A stretch of 64,000 nt of DNA from contig JAPWFG010000021.1 in assembly GCA_028015205.1 (NCBI GenBank), positions 1,054,001 to 1,118,000 of the forward strand. Direction: 5' to 3'. The DNA is from Mytilisepta virgata. Its lineage: Eukaryota > Mollusca > Bivalvia > Mytilida > Mytilidae. Every line of letters begins with the position of its first letter. Within the stretch, counting starts at the first letter, position 1. The notes under the pieces are model-generated. The model did no database searches and was not told the origin of the DNA. It saw nothing but the letters and a program-made list of their open reading frames with translations. Shown here one piece after another: positions 1 through 11,644 of the stretch. The translations under genes and the position numbers were made by a program.

Positions 1-700
1 TTTTTTTTTTTTTATTACGCAATGACAAATCTTTCAAATGTTTCAAGAGAGATATGTAACGGGAGACCATGTACAAACGAGACTTCATAAAAATCCCAGA
101 GAATTAATTATCAATAATTTTTCCCCCGTTTTCCAACAAATATATTGAATTTCCTTTTTTGATGGGGGGATATATTTGACAGAAATTTTGTTTTGGTCAA
201 GCTTTATGTAATGTGACTTATCTAATTCCAGTACACAATGTTTAGGAAAACTTTAAAATTAGACTTGTACATATCACATTGTTGCAATAAAATTGTAGAA
301 ACTGTAAAATTCGTTTCCCATTTCCGGTATTGTAGTTTTTCAGCTATTAACATATTGCCGATAGCATAGTAATGCGTCGTTTATCCCTAAACCGGAAAGT
401 AATTAATGGGTCCGATACCAATCAGTCTATTATTGTTCAATTATTTCAACAATTACATCTAATATCAAAACACTATCTAACAATTACTGATAGTAGACAT
501 GTTAATCATGATTAAGATCAAACCACCAGCGGCTACGTTACAGTTACGCGAAGATTCTACAATATACAGAATACATGTGAACAAAATTTTTCCGAACTTA
601 TACTAAAACTTTTTCAATCTTTGTTTGGCTTTAGAATGTCTTGCTGTTTAAAATATGTGTCTTATGTCTATTATATGTAAGTCGGTATAAAAGCTCATGT
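1..700. other. No gene recognised
   Basis: The window opens with a 13-base T run. The rest is A+T-rich sequence without any open frame, RNA fold or repeat that I recognise. Confidence 0.6.
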
Positions 701-739
701 GAGCTTATGTTTATTGTTAAATGTATTTAACCCGACTCT

Positions 740-870
740 AAATAAAAATGACATACTTATCTTTATCTGGTTTTCCAACATTTTGATCTCGAGCACTGCT
801 GATGAGTTGTTAGTCAACGAAATGGCCATACAGTGCATCAAATTTATTTCGGTATTTTGTGATACATTTT
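740..870 (+). repeat. Hammerhead-bearing repeat, copy 1
   Basis: This block is shared with a minus-strand block at about 43,235-43,350. The common parts are a lead ending in TTTTGATCT, the ribozyme (785-839), then ATCAAATTT and TTCGGTATTTTGTGAT (837-863). The same order recurs, more divergent, at 33.4 kb on the plus strand and 38.4-39.0 kb on the minus strand. It looks like one end of a dispersed retroposon seen in bivalve genomes. No reverse transcriptase lies beside this copy, so it is a fragment or a non-autonomous unit. A short open frame (699-920) crosses the ribozyme and is probably not coding. Confidence 0.7.
785..839 (+). ncRNA. Type I hammerhead ribozyme, complete-looking
   Basis: All parts of a hammerhead can be placed. 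Stem I is GCACTG (793-798) with CAGTGC (831-836), six perfect pairs. An outer GAT (785-787) can also pair with ATC (837-839) across a 5-base bulge. The core CTGATGA is 799-805. Stem II is GTTG (806-809) with CAAC (815-818) around a 5-base loop. GAA follows at 819-821. Stem III is A822-G825 with C826-T829, four pairs and no loop. The cleavage position is A830, giving an AUA triplet, which fits the NUH rule. A nearly loopless stem III is characteristic of hammerheads in Penelope-like elements and related circular-RNA retroposons, which often act better as dimers. Self-cleavage is predicted, not shown. Confidence 0.82.
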
Positions 871-959
871 TTCCTTACTTTTACGTAAACATTTTTTTCA
901 GCCTTAAAAGTTCTTATTAAATAACTATTCGCGTAGACCAAAATTGAGAATGACGAGTT

Positions 960-1797
960 CGTTCACCAACCCGTTTTCTTGCTACCTTTCATATTCCCCC
1001 TTTTGTATGTATATTTAGATGAAATGATTGGCTAAATTATCGAATATTACATGGTAACTTTAGAAAAGGGGTTTTATAGAAAAATATTCCTTTGAGTTAA
1101 AATATTTTGACTTACCTTCTTAAATTAATAATCATGGACTCTGAGAATTTGTTCGTCCTGATTAGGCCGCATACTAGTAGATAAGATTCTATTCTGACAT
1201 ATACTTGTCTCAATTTTAAACACTTAAACTTTATTGAGGTTCATAATATAAAGTGTATTCAATTATACAAGTAACTGTACATGTAGTGTGACGTCACATT
1301 CAGGAAATGACAGGAGAAAAATAGAACGTAGGTCCAGTTATACATACGTGAAAAATAAAATAGTTTGAATTCTTGCCATTTTTGGAAGTTTGCTTTAAAT
1401 CTCGAGTGTAAAAGGTATGTACACTTTATCTCACGATGAAGTCAATTAAAGCTGCACAGGTTTGGCAACAAACATACTGTGTTTACTTAATAATATTGTC
1501 TTCTCTATCAGAAATATTACCCGATTCTTTTGTCACTTCAACAAAAGAATTTTATTACGACCTAAAAAGTTTTCTTGGAAATTCAGTCTTCGTAAACTGT
1601 TTATTTTACAATATTAGAACTGGAGATAATCTGAACTTGAAGACCATAGCATTAAGTTTTCCCTATTTGTGCAGAATTACAGGTTTCTTGGTATAATATT
1701 GGTTTTCTATATATATAGTGTGCAGTTATTCATATTAAGGAGAAATTTTCATCATTATTTTACGATTATTCTGACACCATAAATGTACATGTATTTA
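960..1797. other. No gene recognised
   Basis: A+T-rich. A short open frame at 1436-1696 has no recognisable domain and no coding bias that I can see. I see no repeat here. Confidence 0.55.
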
Positions 1798-1845
1798 AAA
1801 TAACAATCCAAAGATACCAATATTAGATATAGTAAATTTTTTAAA
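1798..1845 (+). repeat. Fragment shared with the 43.4 kb hammerhead repeat
   Basis: The string AACAATCCAAAGATAC, then TATTAGATATAGTAAA, is nearly identical to 43,445-43,480 on the same strand. There it lies immediately beyond stem I of a hammerhead-like motif. Here it ends in A+T-rich sequence and the ribozyme part is absent. It is a short relic of the same family. Confidence 0.5.
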
Positions 1846-2600
1846 TTTTATTTAAATTACTGAATCATTGTGTTACGTTTTATTAACTATATTTTAAACA
1901 ATCTTACGGTAGTGGAGTTCTTGTGCCGGGCAGAAATTACAAGATAATGTCATTGAACCTTCACGTTGACAATGTCCTTGAAACTATTTAGGATTGTGGC
2001 TCAAGATACCTAATTTATTAAGTGTAAAGTAAAGTCTGATACGACTTGGATTTTGGCCACACAGTTTAGGTTTGTTTCATTCTATTGTTCTCATTCTTTT
2101 TTTATTAAGAATTTGGTTTCACAATTTTATGGTTCACTCAAAAGTGCCGTTGTCTCTTGCGGATTTGGTTCGATTTACCACCACTACGACCCTCCTTAAA
2201 TGGATACTCTGATTTTATTGTTCATTAAGATTTTGATTTTTGGCTTTCCAGAATTTTGGTGCGTGATGGGTTTGGTAAAATAGACCCCACTTCTGTTTCT
2301 CGTTTATTATAACTAAAATCAAGACGGGTGACAAAAAAAAACAAGATGAAGAGACCGGTTTTATCGAACAATTCCTGTCTGTTTACAGATATCTACCGTT
2401 TATTAGTAAAGTTATTATGTTGGTTGATAGAAATTACTGAATCTTCGACAAACGGAATTCAAATTGGAATGTGAAATATAAACACAAGGTAAAGCAACCC
2501 GAATGGCTTTAGCTTGCGTGAAATGAGCTCCAAATTAGTTCACTTTGTAAATCTAAGACCTGAATAAATAATGTAGTTTTAACCTCGAAGTAAAGTAGTT
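1846..2600. other. No gene recognised
   Basis: Plain A+T-rich sequence with no repeat or reading frame that I recognise. Confidence 0.55.
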
Positions 2601-2604
2601 TACA

Positions 2605-2652
2605 CGTATATATATTACCGTGTGTGACGTATATATATTACCGTGTTTGACG
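2605..2652. repeat. Two-copy 23-bp tandem duplication
   Basis: CGTATATATATTACCGTGT occurs at 2605 and again at 2628, differing at one base just after it. This is a simple local duplication. Confidence 0.8.
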
Positions 2653-2743
2653 TAATGTAACTTTAGAATGTAAGTTTGGAGAATATAGCAAATACCATAT
2701 GGTATAAAGCTACATATTTCATAATGTGATGTTGTGATTTAAA

Positions 2744-2944
2744 ATGAAAAAAAACATGACCATTAAACGTAAGAATTCAAGTACTGGTGACACCCACCAA
2801 AAAGAAGTAAAACAGATAAATCTTATTAGAAATAGATTAGGAAAACCGAAAACTAAAGCAGTCAGATGGATAACGCTGTATGGTTGTCCTGATTTGTTAA
2901 AGAAAATCTCGAAAACAGTTGAGAAGGGTGAAGTGTCGATTCCA
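2744..2944 (+). CDS. Candidate lysine-rich exon, unrecognised
   Basis: An open frame from the ATG at 2744 encodes a basic, lysine-rich peptide of about 67 residues, including the segments NLIRNRLGKPKTKAVRW and LYGCPDLLKKISKTVEKGE. Its composition looks more protein-like than the phenylalanine-, leucine- and isoleucine-rich frames elsewhere in the window. A GTAAGA at 2945 fits a splice donor. Without one the frame runs to a stop at 2962. No family is recognised, no upstream acceptor is obvious, and no partner exon is visible. It may be a chance open frame or a repeat remnant, so confidence is low. Confidence 0.18.
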
Positions 2945-2962
2945 GTAAGAAAAGAAATTTAA

Positions 2963-4705
2963 CTTTAGATGTGTATCCTGATTTATGAAACTGACAATTA
3001 AAAACCGGTATCAAATAACGAGTACGGCATAAAATGATGCAACTATCAAACGCTGAAAATAACCCGATCTTACATGGTTACAGTGAATTCGCTCTGGTGA
3101 GAAAGTCACCATAAATATAAACACAACAGAAACTAATCAACAGTGAAATAATGACACCAAGCCCTAAAAACGTTAATAAATAACTACTTAGAAAGGGAAT
3201 ATTCACAACTGTATTTTAAAAAAACATATGGGTTCTCAAAGCGTTTTTTTCATCCATCTATACTGTTTACATCTACAGATGAACCAAACCATATGAATAC
3301 ATCATTCTTTCTTGAATTATATGCCTACCAGACCAGACAAATTTCAGGTAGTTATGATTATTAAGAGAAAATACAACTCTTGTATCAAAATTTTGAATCC
3401 CAATTCAAATTTAAAATTCAAAATTTTAATATAACTTTAATAATTTATTCAATTAATGCACAATTATACCCGTAAGTGTTGATGGCATCCATCAAAGTCA
3501 TACAGAAAATAAACAAACAAGCAATCAATCAAGAACATAACACCCTTCTTGAGAAACGGAAACTGGAATTAAAAGATTGGGGTTGTTCCATCTGCTTTCT
3601 TGCGGTTTGTTTCAGGGGAATTACAATAGTCTTTCGAATTAAAAAATTAAGACTTCATTGTTTTCCTACTGTGGTTTCAATAATATCGGTGGGGAAAACT
3701 AGAATAAATTACAAAAATCCCTTAACTGTACTGTAATCATCATGATTTGATTGACCGATACGTGGGTTCTACCTTACAAATTCATTATACTTTAAGTCTT
3801 ACTCGAAAGACTTCTCGCTGGAATAAAAATATTTATAATAATAGCCATTCCGATGCATTATGTTTGCGTTATTGTACGAATCATGTTTTTTTCTCTCTCG
3901 GTAATCGATTCCATGTAATGTATACGACGACTTTCTTGGCAGAGGGAGATTGCTGTTACATAAAACTTCTAAAATAGGGTTATGTTCAGTCTCTATTAAT
4001 TTTATAAATCCGATAATAATCTTCTAGCTCACGTATGAGGCTATATATCTTCAGTTAGATTTCTTGTCCTTCTGGAGTTGACAACTCACCGGATTTCACT
4101 GAGATTTACTTACTAACAATGTGACGGCTGTCGTTGGCGAAACGGAACAGCAACACAAAGAACAGATATTATCGGAATAAAAATATGTTTTAACCGGTAG
4201 AGTATTATAACAAGTCATTGCAAAAACTAGAGTATTAGAAATGTATCCGGTAATAACAATTTTTCTCCAGATTCACGTACATGGATGTAAGTATTATCAC
4301 GAAAACTTTTATCCTATGTCAAAATGACAACGGACTTTCGATAATATTATCGTAGTTTCCTCGATAAAAACTGACCCGATGACCTCTTTTTGTACTTTTC
4401 TGATTCTGTTTTTAGGGTTTGGTATTGAGCCATTCTGTTAATTAGACTGAACAGTTCATTACTGTTTAAAAAATGCGGCCGAGTTAGTGTTGTATTATAT
4501 TTTGGGTCATTGTTTTGGTTTTTCGATGTTTTTATTTTGAAGAGCAGAAACATAACTTGTAAATTAATATGATCTTTGATACTAATTTCAATGCACAATA
4601 TGTCACTTTTCTTTGACTTACGATTCATCAATGTTGAAAACCAAAATAACAATCCAAAAATGTCAAAATGACCAAATCTGGACTGATGTTTTGTGCAGAT
4701 ATATA
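2963..4705. other. No gene recognised
   Basis: Contains only short open frames (for example 3476-3736 and 3747-3977) without recognisable motifs. No RNA gene or repeat stands out. Confidence 0.5.
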
Positions 4706-4710
4706 CATTT

Positions 4711-4857
4711 AAGGAATGTTTCCAATTTTTGAACAGGCTATACGATATACAATGTGACCTGGTTTGGGTCAGTTTACGCATATCTTTATGAATGCCGTAA
4801 AGTGACCAAAACCAGGTTATTGAAGTATAACCTGTTCAAAAATGGGAAACATTCCTT
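4711..4857. repeat. Foldback (long imperfect hairpin)
   Basis: The left arm (4711-4775) begins AAGGAATGTTTCCAATTTTT and runs through GAACAGG and CCTGGTTTGGGTCA. The right arm (4799-4857) is its imperfect reverse complement: GTGACCAAAACCAGG, CCTGTTCAAAAATGGGAAAC, ATTCCTT. The arms are about 60 bases, around a 23-base spacer. It could be a miniature foldback transposon. I could not define a target duplication. Confidence 0.7.
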
Positions 4858-4869
4858 ATAATTTAATTT

Positions 4870-5980
4870 CCAAACAGTAAGACAATTATTCCTCGATTCA
4901 AGCATCAATAATGGCATGGGACTATTTGAATTTACAATAGGCGGATTAATCCGTTGGTGATGCCACAAGACCAAAAGTATAGCCAATGTTGCTCTATACT
5001 GTTCAGCCGATCAAAATGCAGTATTCAAATCAAATTAAATTAAATTATTATTGCATAATGCATTAAAAATATATCTTGACCCAAGGACTCAACAAAATAT
5101 CCTTATTGCTTTTGACCTAAGTCTCGAAAGTTATTTGTCGTTGTGATCACGTGGACCCATAGGTCGACAATCACAGATGTTCAGATATTTTTCCATTTTG
5201 GCACGATCACAAGCCATTATCTTGATCCCTACAGTGTGATGTATACCAGGGTATCATTACCTCTGGGCCTATCACAAGTGTAAACACTTACCCGTGAACG
5301 ACATGATAAGATGATAACTTTTAACCTGTCAATCAAACAACATCAAACACGGACATATTATGTGTGGGCTTATGAAGTAAGATTTGAAATATATCGGATG
5401 ATGTATATAATACAACTATCTACATGGGAAAGTAGGGAACTTGGTTTCTATCTAATTTGAACACTTGTGTTTGTTTATAATTTTACTTTGAAGCCATTTG
5501 TCATTTGACTGTACTCTTTCCATATACATGTACTATATATTCCCTAAGGTCTTACTTCAAATCCAAATATGAAACTATTTTAATATCACTTCGGTTATTC
5601 TAAATTCTATAATGAAAAGGGTAAATTTTCTTTGCATTTCAATATAAAATTACACGGCACTATAAATGTTAATTGTCGTGCTCGTTTTGGAAAAGGATTT
5701 TTTATTAAGACTGACTACTGATGGCACAATTCATTACTTAGGGAAAAAACAGTCTTTGTTATTGTTACTATTTATTCCTAGAAAATGTTTGTATTTAGGG
5801 AAATATTTTATTTAAGCAAAGAGAGACAGTACAACAGAAAATATGTACATGTAGTTATCAATTTTCGGCTGAAACATTCTGGTCTTATTTAATTTCAAAC
5901 ATAGTTAGTCTTGTGTGTTTTTTGAATTGTGGTTCGGTTTTATGTTTCGGAGTTTAGTGTGGCGTCCATATTGCTGAACT
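4870..5980. other. No gene recognised
   Basis: A+T-rich with no identifiable repeat, frame or RNA. Confidence 0.55.
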
Positions 5981-5984
5981 AGTA

Positions 5985-6140
5985 CATATTATTGTTTAGG
6001 GGCCAGCTGAAGCCCGCCTCCGGGTGCGATATTTTCTCGCTGCTTTGAAGACCCTTTGGTAGCCTTGGGCTGTTTTCTGTTCTTTGGTCGGGTTGTTGTC
6101 TCTTTGGCACATTCCCCGTTTCCATTCTCTATTCTATAGT
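5985..6140 (+). repeat. Bivalve interspersed repeat tail
   Basis: The stretch CCAGCTGAAGCCCGCCTCCGG, then TTGTTGTCTCTTTGGCACAT and TCCCCGTTTCCATTCT, matches from memory a 3' terminal sequence repeated many times in mussel genomes. It is GC-richer than its surroundings. A short related string, AATGGAAACGGG followed by AATGTG, appears in the opposite orientation near 42,640. I cannot say whether it ends a LINE, a SINE or another element. Confidence 0.55.
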
Positions 6141-6149
6141 CAAGAAAAC

Positions 6150-9100
6150 AAGTCCAGATTTGGAAGTATGGCCTTGCAGTCAATCAATACCAATGTTAAA
6201 TAGATATTACTAACCAGAAATGATATAGTCTTAACTAATCTTAATTGACTGAAAGGCAATGTATTTTGTTTTGGTCTTGTTGTCTTAAAGTTCAGAGAGT
6301 GGGAAAATCGAAACAGGTAAGATTAAACAAGACAGAACTGGCCGTTTTAGATCAAAAGTGGTTTAAAACTTATATATATACATACATTATCGGGAATTTA
6401 AGTGATACTAGTAATAAATATGCATTAAATGAGATTTCACATCTTGAAATTCCAACACCTGAAAACACCGCTGAATTTATATTCTATAACACTTGTATTA
6501 AGAGTTGGGAGTCGACTCGTCTGGATCCCAAAATCCATGTCCCACTGACTTTATTACATCATATAACAATCTTTTTCTTTAAATGTAATGAGCAAAATTA
6601 CTTTTGTATGGGAAATTGTGTGCTTTTCTGAAATAGTGAAAAAGTATTTCAATATTCATATCATATCAATCAGGCTACTGACCTAAAAATAATTTTTGAA
6701 AAATGAATAGAATATGATCTGGGGATAAAAAAGCAGTGTTTATGCAAAAGTAACGTGTCCGAAAATAATATCTTGAAAAAAGTATGGTCTAGAGTATGGT
6801 CTAGAACCTTGTACAAGATGTTCTTCTGCAGTGACATGTTAACTTAAGAGTAAAGGTGATCTATAATCGACCATTGCTGTCAAAAAGCCTACCGTGTCAG
6901 GCACATTTTATGTTCTCAAATTGACAAATGTAAGTAGAATTCGTGACATATAGGCGATGTGTTTGGCATTTTATTTTTTTAATTGATCAAACTTTTCTCC
7001 CGGTGTCTCTGATCGATACTTCAACCAGAGCTCCTGGATGGATCTAGACGTGTTTGGTATGTAGATAGGTCGAACAAGCTTGTACTACATTAGGAAAGAA
7101 TGTAGAATTCTAGGTAATGGGATTTTAATGATAAGATAAAGCATTACTGAGATTTTAAAAATCAATTAATGAAAGTTTTATAAAAGGAAAAGATGGCTGG
7201 ACAAATATTAAAGGTCGAAAGTTATGATAGGTATCTGATAACAGGATAAAGGTACACAATAAACGGCCACAGTTGTATCCCATGTCCATAATCCGTATAT
7301 CGCGTTATCACTTAATTCGGGTACTCGTTTGTAAATTATACCCTATTTGACACTATAAAGTGTCTGAACAATTAGACTCGGACAATTAACCACGGTAGAC
7401 GGCCATTGCAGTGAACCCATTGATGCTGGTATACAAAAAAAAAACGAACATCAGATTTTTCAGTATTCGGTAAAATTACTTTTTTAGTTTTTTTAAAATA
7501 ATAGTGCTGCTATGAAAAGTATTCTAATAATAAACATTCTATAATGTTTTTTTTATATATTTTTAGACCTACTTTCCGACGAGTGACATAAAGCGGTGTT
7601 GTCAATAAATTGCTTTGTGTACACAATGATTGCACTATAGTCCAGCAATTTAATGATGAATCAACAAACAGCTCTTGACTTGCAAAATGAATAAAATGTG
7701 TTTGTCGGACGATACCGGAGAAACATTGGCCATCATCACTTTTCATCCTACTTAAAAAGCTACTTTAAATGCTTTTCATGTTCTACGAGATGTACACTAT
7801 ATGAACCATAAACTGTATATTTGAAAAAGGAATTGAATTTTTTTTAATATTTTTCTGAAGCAAGAATTATTGTTATAGTTTCAAAATAATAATCTATTGT
7901 TTTATTACATAAAATAAGATTTTAAGTAATGATTTGCAGAAATGTTATCCATTTCATTTTTAATTCAAACTGTTGCTTATTCACAAGAAACATCGTTAAT
8001 TCAAACATACTTTCGTAATTTTTCTCTCCTAAAGATGAATCATAACATAAAACTGCATGTTTGATTCTAATAAAGCAATTTTAATATAGTAAGTACTGAA
8101 AATTTATACTTGTTTTATCTGAACAATTACCAATCCTAAACTTAAGTTATTTTCCCATGCATTTCTATTGTTCAGTTCTACGGGATGTTGTCTCATTAAC
8201 GTATACCCCATGTCCTTACATTTTCATAAGTATTAAAATTGGTGCCGACACTAAATCCATTTGAACCATATAGGAGTAATAAACATCTAGGTAATAAATA
8301 AATATTGGTAACTTACAATTGTAAAGAAAGGTTTTATTTAGGAAAACATAGCCTAAGTTTAATTTCCAACATTTTGGGGTAATTCATTTTCACATTAACT
8401 CAACCACTTAAAAAGGAAAGCAAAAGATAATGGTATATAAAATTTTATTAATATGATATTAAAGCGACAAAAAACCAAATTAACCATATCAAATACCCTT
8501 TTTTCTCAAAATTGGTATACTTTTGGGAACCACTTATAAATATCAATTAATACCATTAATTATATTTTATTTTATTATTTAAATTATAAAAAAGTCCTAC
8601 CTGAGCACACATGTCATCATGTGTCAATAAAAATGACGACAGTAATCTGTGACGAATTCATGGTACCGCTGTATGTTCTGAAGACGTTCTGGCCTTGCCA
8701 CATTGTTTAAGCTTACATCTGAGAGTCCTCAGATCTTTTATACTCAGCTGTATTAATTACACCATTTCTGTTTGATGGGAATTTAATCAAATTAGTATTG
8801 ATTAAAGAGTAAATATTGATATCAAATAAACATATAACTGTGGAAAAACAGATTTATACAGATTTTCTTGAACAACGTATCTGATAGGCTACTGACTGGA
8901 GTAGTCTAAGATTGTGATGGTGTAGATAAACTTCTGGTGACTGGATCCGATAGGACCAAGACTATAGTAATTATTAAACATGTAAACAATCAGTCATTGG
9001 AATCTTAATATGCTCTGTTTCAGTACTTGTAATTTAAATGATAGTCAACTTTTAGTTTTAGATATGTGATGTATATTAGAGATGATTCACGTTCTGCCTC

Positions 9101-9525
9101 GGAATTAATGCATTCTTTTAAATTTACAGATATACATCTATGAAACTATAAATATGTTTTATATAGATTGTAATTCATATGATTCCGTATAAGCAGAGTT
9201 CTAAATTTATCAATTAGAAATTTTACTAAAAAAACTATTAAAAAATCAGTATTAGCAGGAAATTATCAATTATAATTTGTTTTCCATAAAACTGGTATGT
9301 TGAATGAAAAACTCTTTCAAACTTCAATAACATTTTCATAATAATGCATCAAAATTTCCTTCATTAATACCGGAGGCCCCCATGTTATAACACAAAAGTA
9401 GTAAAAACCATCATATGATGTAACCGTGGAGGACAATCTTTATTATCAGAGCTCGAAATTTTTTTCAAGGTAAATTAGACCAGAAACTGATTTACACCCA
9501 ATTGCATGGATATTCATTCAGTGGT
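6150..9525. other. No gene recognised
   Basis: Holds an open frame at 6245-6631 (128 codons) with no recognisable domain, and a tiny direct duplication of AGTATGGTCTAG near 6781-6805. Otherwise it is featureless A+T-rich DNA. Confidence 0.5.
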
Positions 9526-9529
9526 TCCA

Positions 9530-9620
9530 ATAGTTATACAGATCCCCAGGTCTAACCTGCTGACAGTAAACATAGCTACACAGTAACAGTGAGCATTTCT
9601 CATCTAAAACAGGTCTAATG
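9530..9620. repeat. Outlying monomer of the 63-bp minisatellite
   Basis: CAGTAAACATAGCTACACAG, then GTGAGCATTTCTC and CTAAAACAGGTCTAA, is one copy of the unit that forms the main array about 500 bases downstream. It suggests the array once reached further or was split by intervening sequence. Confidence 0.75.
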
Positions 9621-10029
9621 CTGTTCTTCGTCACGAAATTATCTGAAAACCATTTTGTTTATGTACCAATATACGATAAATAAATATCCAAACGGTTACT
9701 ATCCTCCTTAAAAGTTGTAAGAGGAAGCTTACCATCTACAATTTGTATAACCTCGATAATTACAACTTATGAAGATTTTTAAAATAATACCGACAAAGAA
9801 GTATATATGTAACATCTCTGAAGCTAGGAAATCATAAGAAGAGGAACAAGGAGTATGACTCCAATACTCATTTCTTAAAAAGGGGAAAATAGCGGAAATA
9901 GTAGTACAATGTATGCGTATTACAATATATGGAACCATGGTCTGTATTTATATATAGGGGATGCGATATTGTTTCCAGACGCGCACCCTTCAGGTCTTTA
10001 TTTTCATATCGAAGCAAAAACTTTTACGT

Positions 10030-10755
10030 ATTTCTACACAGTAGCATTGAGCATTTTCCTCTAAAACAGAACACCTTCTGACAGTAAACATAGCTACACA
10101 GTAACAGTGAGCATTTCTCCTCTAAAACAGGTCTAACCTTCTGACAAGTAAACATGGCTACACAGTAACCGTCAGATTTTCTCCTCTAAAACAGGTCTAA
10201 CCTTCTGACAGTAAACATGGCTACACAGTAACCGTCACATTTTCTCCTCTAAAACAGGTCTAACCTTCTGACAGTAAACATGGCTACACAGTAACCGTCA
10301 GAATTTCTCCTCTAAAACAGGTCTAACCTTCTGACAGTAAACATGGCTACACAGTAACCGTCAGATTTTCTCCTCTAAAACAGGTCAAACCTTCTGACAG
10401 TAAACATGGCTACACAGTAACCGTCAGAATTTCTCCTCTAAAACAGGTCTAACCTTCTGACAGTAAACATGGCTACACAGTAACCGTCAGAATTTCTCCT
10501 CTAAAACAGGTCTAACCTTCTGACAGTAAACATGGCTACACAGTAACCGTCAGAATTTCTCCTCTAAAACAGGTCTAACCTTCTGACAGTAAACATGGCT
10601 ACACAGTAACCGTCAGAATTTCTCCTCTAAAACAGGTCTAACCTTCTGACAGTAAACATGGCTACACAGTAACCGTCAGCATTCTCCTCTTCAACAGGAC
10701 AACCTTCTGACAGTAAACATAGCTACACAGTAACCGTGAGCATTTCTCCTCTAGT
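10030..10755. repeat. 63-bp minisatellite, about 11 copies
   Basis: The unit contains CAGTAAACATGGCTACACAG, TAACCGTCAGAATTTCTCCT and CTAAAACAGGTCTAACCTTC. The interval between successive CCTTCTG strings is exactly 63 bases (10,201; 10,264; 10,327). The central copies are almost identical. The edge copies are diverged (TAGCTACAC and GTGAGCATTT variants), as expected from internal homogenisation by unequal exchange. Confidence 0.95.
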
Positions 10756-10759
10756 GTTT

Positions 10760-11165
10760 TTAGTCGAAGCTAGTTGTCTACATGGATTATCGGTTACGTT
10801 CATAACTTTACATAAGAAATAATAACATATCTATTGAAAATGTATTTAAAATCAATCAGATACAAGTTATCAAGATAAGATATATATCTGTCTCCTCCTG
10901 GTAGACAACCGAATAAAAATAAAAACGACACTAATGATTTGTCAATATAATATTGATAACACAAAAAATGTTAATTATGAAGTCAAAGTTCAGTTGTACT
11001 ATATGTTTAATTTAGATCAAAATGCATTTGTAACTTACCAAATATATTTTTGAAATGTTTATTTGTTTGTTATTCATAAATTGGAAAGCAATAAAAAACT
11101 AGTTTATCTTATTTCAGCGATGGTGTGGCTTATTTTTCTCATATGGTTGACATTTTATTTCACAA
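10760..11165. other. No gene recognised
   Basis: A+T-rich spacer between the minisatellite and a retroelement tail. Confidence 0.55.
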
Positions 11166-11169
11166 AAAT

Positions 11170-11640
11170 AAAACGGTACTGGGTATGCGTAGGTAGAAAG
11201 GTAATAAACAACACAATAAATCGATAATAGTAAAGGTTAAAACAATGACATACCAATCAATAAACGCCACCCAATAGACCGAAAACCCCGAACAGACAGA
11301 ACTCCGAACAGACAGAACCTCGAACAAAAGAAATACAACATGTAAAAGAGCACAGAAGACAGACATAAACACAACACAGAGTCAGGATAGTCCGACTTGG
11401 TACTGACACTGAACAACAATACATTATGTGACCGCTTGACATATTTGCAGGGACGGTATATAATTTAGGTAACAGGGCCAGAATGTGCACGTTTTAACAG
11501 TAAAATCAGCTAAGTATTTCAAAGCTGCTGGTCGGAAACTGTCGCTTTATTAAACGAAAAAGTCAGAAATAACACTCCTAAGGATGGTTTAATGCTAACT
11601 TATCATAGAGTGGAATAGAAATCGGCAGTATTCGTGACAG
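11170..11640 (-). mobile_element. PLE-B type 3' tail, minus strand
   Basis: On the minus strand this matches the segment that follows the reverse transcriptase at 23,530-23,770. Shared blocks in plus orientation here are GCTGCTGGTCGGA, TTAAACGAA and AGAATGTGC, then GTCAGGATAGTCCGACTTGG further out. The outer part (11,170-11,400) is shared with 57,410-57,560 and 44,555-44,645. No RT is seen upstream on the minus strand beyond about 11,640, so this is a 5'-truncated insertion, the usual form when reverse transcription starts at the 3' end. The overlapping minus-strand frames here are by-products of this tail. Confidence 0.7.
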
Positions 11641-11644
11641 GAGA

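Noticed and set aside
4347..4781. 144-codon minus-strand frame
   Set aside because: It overlaps one arm of a foldback, has no recognisable domain, and its A+T-driven composition is typical of chance frames.
6245..6631. 128-codon plus-strand frame with a CAG/GTAAGA donor-like site at 6,314
   Set aside because: No recognisable domain and no acceptor. One donor-like string is expected by chance in this much sequence.
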